The notes beneath the pieces were generated by a model that was not told the origin of the DNA, searched no databases, and saw only the letters and a list, made by a program, of their open reading frames with translations. From Eragrostis nindensis (taxonomy: Eukaryota; Streptophyta; Magnoliopsida; Poales; Poaceae), in the NCBI GenBank assembly GCA_012490785.1, contig JAAXCT010000504.1:401959-465958 (forward strand): a stretch of DNA of 64,000 nt, written 5' to 3'. Position numbers and translations under genes: made by a program. Below, piece after piece: positions 58,670 through 64,000 of the stretch (position 1 is its first letter; each line of letters starts with the position of its first letter).

Positions 58670-60210
58670 CGTTGGCGGTTCTTATGCGATAAATTAAATT
58701 CATTAATTCCGTAAGCGCACGGATCACCATTGTAGCATTTCACCCGAGAGTATTCTAGGATTATCGTATTTATATTTTCCGCAGGGAAGTAGAGCGAAAG
58801 AAAGCTGAATAATAACAATGCATTGCACAATTGGAGAAAATCAATATATCAACTATACTTGAGATGGAGGTCAAGTTTACATGATAAATATGAGTTGGCA
58901 CACCATCTAATCTGAAGTGATATAAAGAAATAAAAGCGGAGTATACATTTGGGAGAGCAACGAGATAGAGTCAAAGCGTCCTATGTGTTTATCTATTATT
59001 TACTCTTCCTAGCAGTCAAGTGTACAAAGATTATCTATTCTAGCTAAGCTCATACACATACAAGTCATGTCGTGGGCACGCACGTGCTAGGATATGTGAA
59101 CCGATACTGCTAGTTCATCCTAGGGAACCGTACGCTATAATTAAGACCCTGCCTGTCCAAGAGACCAGTGTAGCTGTCACACACACTCGCGGCTACTATC
59201 GTCGGTGGGGTTGGGTGCCAAACGTGCATAGGCCAAGCTTTAAGCTCCATGCTTACAACCCGCCTAGGAACTACTCTTGATCAACGGAGCAGTCCTATCT
59301 AAGAATAGAGCACAGATTTCACCAAGCGCGGACACCATCTCTGACGATGGCACTCTCTCGTACTCTTTAGACAACAATCACGAATCCCACAACAAGACTT
59401 CTACGAGCACTTACTTAACGGAATAAATAAACTAAATAGAAAAGAACTACTAAAAAAATAAATAAAGATAAAGCTAAATATAAATATATTGAATAAAAGA
59501 ATATCTCTAAAAGAGTAAGGATATAAAGAGTTATACCAAAACTCCGAGAAGACTCCGGAAGCCCGAGAGAGCTCTCACTCTACTCTACTCTACTCTAACT
59601 CCCAAAGTAACTACTAAACAAGAAGTAAACACTTGGATGAAGTGTGGTACGAGTTGCTTCTGCAGCCGAGGGTGCTATTTATAGCCTCTCCATGACGGTG
59701 GGGCTTATGTAGCCGAAGATGGAGTGGCGGGGCCGCCACGCTAGGCCGACCGGCCAGGTAGGGAGGCCGGCTGGCCGTCCCCTGTGGCGGTTGGCCACCG
59801 CCTTGCTCCTGGACGCTCCTGATCACTCCCTGGTGTCGGTCCGAAGGTCGGCTACTTTGTGGGGCCGGCAGAACTGCAGAGAGGACCAAGTAAAGGCCCA
59901 AATGGCCCACCTTCTAGAATAGCGGTGGAATCCTCTGGGCTGGGCCTTCAATTATGCGTGGTGGATCAGTTTCCAGCCCACTGGAGGAAGCCCGAGGTCA
60001 ACGGCCACCAGGTGGGGCCGGCCGGCCTCCGGCCGGCCAGGGTTTTTCCCTGGCTGGGCCTACTTTCCTCCAAATTCACTCCTGCATCTAAATATTCACC
60101 AAAACTTACGAAGTAAGTATTATTCCTATCTATTATGCACAGAATTTTGGTGACATATTTTTATTTACCAGTAAGGTGGCGATCAAAACATGGTTTAACG
60201 ACCATCAACA
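58670..60210 (-). repeat. 5' LTR of the Gypsy element (1541 bp)
   Basis: Pairs with 50319-51892. Its inner edge (58670) has lost the first base of the TG..CA signature. Confidence 0.9.
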
Positions 60211-60339
60211 CATACACGAATGAGGTTGCATGTTTCTCGAGGAAGCACAGCTTCCATATGCAAGCAAACACAATTAAGAGAAGTTATCTTTTGTAATCGG
60301 TATTGGTCTATTGAATGCATGTTATTATTCAGCTTCCTC

Positions 60340-60430
60340 CCGCTTTTGTATTGGTCTTTTGAATAAGTCAAACAGTCCAACAAAACTCAAATTAATCAAA
60401 CGTCAACAATTTAAAGTCGGAGGGAGTAAT
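60340..60430. mobile_element. Truncated Stowaway-type MITE end
   Basis: Ends GTCGGAGGGAGTA with AAACGTCAACAATTTAAA before it, as at the right end of Stowaway elements. The left end is missing. A similar stub (GACGGAGGGAGTAG) lies at about 28024-28038. Confidence 0.5.
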
Positions 60431-60598
60431 AAATATGTGGATATCAGAAACGGAAGGCATTTATAGTTACAGCACGCTCGTATGTACATGCTTGCACGAA
60501 CAAACATTAACTGCTCACACTTAGGGGCCTACTCACACTAGTCCCAGCCCGAGCCTCGATTGCCGACTGCTCCGGCGGTCCGGTCACGCCAATGCCAG

Positions 60599-61039
60599 TC
60601 AGCTATCTTCCAGCGTCAGTCTCCAACGCGGCCGCCGGGCTCCTCGTCTCCACCATCTCGACGGCCCCAGCCTCCGCCGCCTTCGCTTCACCCTTCGCCG
60701 GCGACCGGTCCACACGTCGGCGCGGCAGACGGGGCACAAGCGGCTCTTCCGCAGCCACGAGTCGACGCACGGCGCGTGGAAGCTGTGCTCGCACCGCGGC
60801 AGCCGCCTGCACCGGTCGCCGGCCTCGAACGCCTCCAGGCACACCGCGCAGTCCCCGCCGCCGTCTGCAGGAGCAGCAGCAGCTTTGTACTCGTAGCACG
60901 GCAGCGCGCCGAGCTCGTCGGCCGTCAGGCCGGCGGCTCCTCCGGCGCAGCTGTCCTCTGCGCGCTCCTCGTCGCCGGCGCGGGAGCCGAGCCCCCGTCG
61001 CAGGGCCCAGAACACCACGAGAATGTGGACGACGAGCAT
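60599..61039 (-). CDS. RING-H2 finger E3 ubiquitin ligase, ATL type
   Basis: 146 residues. It has a short hydrophobic N-terminus (LVVHILVVFWAL), a GLD-like motif (GLTADELGALPCYEY) and a RING-H2 finger at about residues 64-106: CAVC, 15 residues, CEHSFH, two residues, C, ten residues, CPVC, with DSW after the sixth ligand. These fit the ATL family of membrane-anchored E3 ligases. The C-terminus is Arg-rich. The frame stays open upstream of the chosen ATG for about 17 codons that would complete the membrane helix (SLSAVFLVAGVAA), but a TGA comes before any ATG. Either the real start has been lost or the helix is short. Confidence 0.85.
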   Translation of the reverse strand: MLVVHILVVFWALRRGLGSRAGDEERAEDSCAGGAAGLTADELGALPCYEYKAAAAPADGGGDCAVCLEAFEAGDRCRRLPRCEHSFHAPCVDSWLRKSRLCPVCRADVWTGRRRRVKRRRRRLGPSRWWRRGARRPRWRLTLEDS

Positions 61040-61099
61040 CGCCGCGACGCCGGCGACGAGGAAGACTGCCGAGAGGGATGCTGCTGATGTGGGAGGTCA

Positions 61100-62419
61100 T
61101 GCTATTCTACGGTAAATGTAGTACTTGGTCAGCGAGAAGCAGCCTCGCCGCTGGCTTCCAGCATGTCTTCATGGATAATGGAGAGGATTCTCTTTGCTCC
61201 TACCGTTTCGTTGCTTTGGATGTGGAGATACCAAGATGTAGTGTCAAGTGTTAGGAGAAACCAAAGAGGAGGCGACGACCTTATTACCACATCAGCAGCA
61301 TGCCAGCATAGGCCTTACTGTGAGGTACTGTCACTGATTGGTACAAGAAGCAAATTAGCTAGGTACATTTAGGTTTCTTTTTCTCTTTGATTTTCTTTGA
61401 AGCAAAAGAGATGGTAAAATAATTTTTATAATATATACTACTACAAAAATCTTGCGTTCTAAACAGGGGTGCTATAAATGACGCTTGGCAGTGTGGAGCA
61501 TTACAGGAGCTGGGTGGGTGGTGCTACATTCTTTGATTTGAGAAAGGTGAAGATAATATGTTTAAATGCGACACGACGCATTTGCCATCGCGCGTCCCAT
61601 ACCAGTTCACGGCTACTTTTTCTTGCTATGACATGACCATATCAGTATTTTATCTCCATGGAGTAGCTGAGAACGAAATTGGCCGGATGCCAAATTATGT
61701 ATGTGCCACTACGTACGCAAGTTGATACGACCATCTTTTGTTTTGGATGTCTCTACGATTTGGCTCGTGGAGTATATTAAGTAGTTCGTGTTGGCCTATC
61801 ACAAGCATTAAGAGTAGAGTAGTAATACGTAAATTCGCAGGCATACAAATTTGCTGAGCTCAAATGCGACACATAGTGTGACATCACATCACGGTGCAAA
61901 CAAAGGGAAATGGGCGCCATCTTTTATATTATCGTTAATTTGGGGCTAAACACAAAAGGACGGTCCTGTCGATATTGTGCACCTTTCCCTGATTTTCGAA
62001 TTTGATTTGAAGCCAACATTAAAACGTGAAACTACCCAAACAAATCATACAGTACTATAACTGGGGAACTATTCGCACAGAAAAAAATTTTGAGGACATG
62101 AAAACAAAGTGAGTGAAAAAAAAAGATCTCAATCCTTCTGTCATGGGCCAAGGCTCCTCGACGGGTCACCCAGGGTGGTGGAAAATGAAACCCGTGCCCG
62201 CTCCGAGTTTTCGTGGGTCGGGATGGCAGGTGCGACCCGCGGGCCTCACCCAACTGGTGCCTGCACCCATGGGTGAAACGGCATTCCTTAAGTCAAGCAG
62301 CCTATTAGGCCCAGCCGATATTGTAAGACACAAATAAAGAGGGACTGAGGGAGTTTGGCGTGCTAACTGAAAGCAGCAGCTTATATAGCTAGAGGAGACT
62401 CGTATGGCGAGCAGTAACT
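61100..62419. other. Intergenic, nothing recognised
   Basis: AT-rich 5' flank of the RING-H2 gene. A few frames of 60-74 codons without domains. Confidence 0.5.
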
Positions 62420-62434
62420 ACCATTTGAATTCTC

Positions 62435-62725
62435 TTTTTTTTTTTGAGATTACACAGTACAACTCAGACACTCACAACACACGCACACTCACCCCTATGA
62501 ACACACGTACGCAAACCCTACCCCTATGAGCATCTTCGAAGACTGAGCCGGCAAATCTAGAGATACGAAGTCACCACTGGCGCCTCGCTGTCGACGGGAG
62601 CGTCGCCTACCACTGAAAGCACAAATGCCGTTAAATCCTTGAAAATTCGCTCCCACAGGGAGTCGAACCCAGGACCCTGAGAGGTGTTACTCGGATGTCT
62701 TAACCACTAGGCCAAGACCCCTTTC
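62435..62725 (-). mobile_element. tRNA-derived SINE with perfect 15-bp target duplication
   Basis: Read on the minus strand, the head has an A box TGGCCTAGTGG and a B box GGTTCGACTCC at the expected spacing, followed by a body and an A-tail (plus-strand T run 62435-62446). The target duplication ACCATTTGAATTCTC lies at 62420-62434 and 62726-62740. Length 291 bp. It resembles the common grass SINE type (Au-like or ZmSINE-like); the family name is inferred. Confidence 0.92.
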
Positions 62726-62740
62726 ACCATTTGAATTCTC

Positions 62741-64000
62741 ATGGCATTGAAAGAAAGAGTCGAACGTTGACTGATGGATAAGAATATGTCTATTTTCAGT
62801 GTCAAATAAGGAATTGTTTCCAGGTTAATTGAATCCTGCGCTGGTGGTCGAAGGTTTCTTGTTTATTAGATAAATAAAACTTTTTATTTTGAGGTGAATT
62901 ATTGTTTCCCGCCTCAAGCTTTTATTTCAAAACCTCTAGATCTTGTAGGTATATCTAGCCCTTGCTTGACAAATAGTAAGATGAGCCGATATAATTCGTC
63001 CTTAAGAACACCCAAAAAAGAGGGGAAACCATCATGAAGATCAACACTTCAAAGAACTTTTACGGTGGGCACTCGCTATATTTTGCAGCTTTAATTTCAG
63101 GCAAGGTCGTGTTAAGATTCAGAATGTCCCCACATACTGGCGTGTTGCTTTCCTTGCATGATCTGAGCAGTCATGCGCAAGGATGTTTGTCAAATTATGT
63201 GAAGGTAAAGTACCATCCCTTGTACTGCTCGACTCTTTTCCCTGCACCATCTTTCAACACTGATGATAACTTTATTTCTGACATGATGAATGCTTTTGCT
63301 ACACACAGACCTTCACACAGTACGATAATGGAAACAAACATGTTAAGGAAACGACCATGGCAATAGTTCGTGCCTCTCCCGAACAGTGCAAGATCGATCC
63401 ATCCAACATAGGCATCACAACCACTGACCAAGCATTTGCAATAGACTACACTTGCCACTGATAGAGCTTCGTATTGGCCAAGGGGCCATGCCCCCCCCCC
63501 CCCCCCCCCCCCTCCTTCCCTCCCCCAAACCCACCCAACACGGGGAAATATGTGGTGCAAACCCATACCATCGTGGAAACCTGCAAACTTGCCTTTGTGT
63601 GCCATCAGATCCAAAATACACGGTTCAAGATCATCATCCTGTCCCGCTGTACATTTCCCGATCAGACCCTCCCACCTCCCTCGGTATCTTGCCATTAGAC
63701 CCACTAGTCCCGCACAACTTTGCATTCTAGCCAAATTGACCAAGGTGTGGTGCTTGCCTGCTTCCACCTCCAGTCACCCGATCCCCAAATCTCCCTCTAA
63801 GAAACTAGGATTCAGGTGATGATGAGCGACGGCTAGATCTGCTGCCAAATGCTAGCTCCTTCGCTGCTCATGTAAATTTGTGCCGCGCGATTTGTTGCAT
63901 GCTCATGTAACTAATTTGTTATCATGTAAATCATTTTCCTTTTGCTCGTGTAAAACAAAACACTTGGTCTGTTGATGGCCGGTTTTAATGAAAATCTCAG
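62741..64000. other. Intergenic to right edge, with poly-C tract 63489-63512
   Basis: Open frames of up to 190 codons cross the poly-C tract and have no domain. No gene is supported. Confidence 0.5.

Larger units (their letters stand above)
50319..60210 (-). mobile_element. Gypsy (Athila-like) LTR retrotransposon lacking visible pol, with nested solo LTR
   Basis: LTRs at 50319-51892 (3') and 58670-60210 (5') are bounded by TGTTGGCG and CCAACA. A perfect 5-bp target duplication, CATAC, flanks it (50314-50318, 60211-60215). Minus-strand coding contains gag with CCHC and a protease motif, but I find no reverse transcriptase, RNase H or integrase in the roughly 4 kb of own internal sequence. It is therefore non-autonomous. 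The first bases after the 5' LTR do not match a primer site; they match gag sequence instead. Confidence 0.92.

Noticed and set aside
63195..63767. 190-codon minus-strand frame
   Set aside because: It crosses a poly-C tract giving a polyglycine run and has no recognisable domain or splice structure.

Overview
This window is nuclear DNA of a grass (Poaceae). The evidence is interrupted genes with GT-AG introns, very GC-rich 5' coding exons, a methionine-rich delta-type seed prolamin, and a dense set of grass-style transposable elements: TRIM/SMART, Pack-MULE, Stowaway, Helitron, Copia, Gypsy, LINE and a tRNA-derived SINE. The species cannot be fixed from sequence alone. The prolamin resembles panicoid delta-prolamins and also rice 10-kDa prolamin.

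Layout. 1-3.0 kb: 5' part of a HAK/KUP potassium transporter on the minus strand, running off the left edge. 3.4-9.6 kb: gene-poor, with a poly-C tract, a 269-bp TRIM with matched short LTRs, and a Pack-MULE-like element with a perfect 9-bp target duplication. 9.9-12.7 kb: two small minus-strand genes for secreted cysteine-rich proteins, a thionin-like peptide and a Met-rich prolamin. 13.3-21.0 kb: a TIR element with TAA target duplications that carries a broken TMEM45/DUF716 gene copy and is itself split by a 6.1-kb Copia element (TSD CCGCA). 21-31 kb: mostly non-coding, with diverged copies of one non-coding unit, a Stowaway MITE, a likely 3.3-kb Helitron and a hAT-like element.

32.0-36.4 kb: a complete 11-exon mitochondrial aldehyde dehydrogenase gene (ALDH2B type, 551 aa). 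36.7-46.1 kb: a tandem duplication of a UDP-glycosyltransferase (UGT90-like). The first copy is a pseudogene with several lesions and a 2.2-kb insertion. The second is an intact 475-aa intronless gene whose upstream region took two LINE-related insertions, one of them a SINE-LINE chimera. 47.3-48.6 kb: an intronless NF-YC-like histone-fold gene with a tandem-repeat array just upstream. 50.3-60.2 kb: a Gypsy/Athila-like element with gag and protease remnants but no visible reverse transcriptase, containing a 2.8-kb solo LTR of another family. 60.6-61.0 kb: a RING-H2 (ATL-type) E3 ligase gene. 62.4-62.7 kb: a SINE with a perfect 15-bp target duplication.

The host genes do not form a pathway; they are neighbours on a chromosome. 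The main interest is in the nested and chimeric mobile elements, the birth and death of UGT copies, and gene fragments carried by DNA transposons. I found no convincing new multi-gene system.
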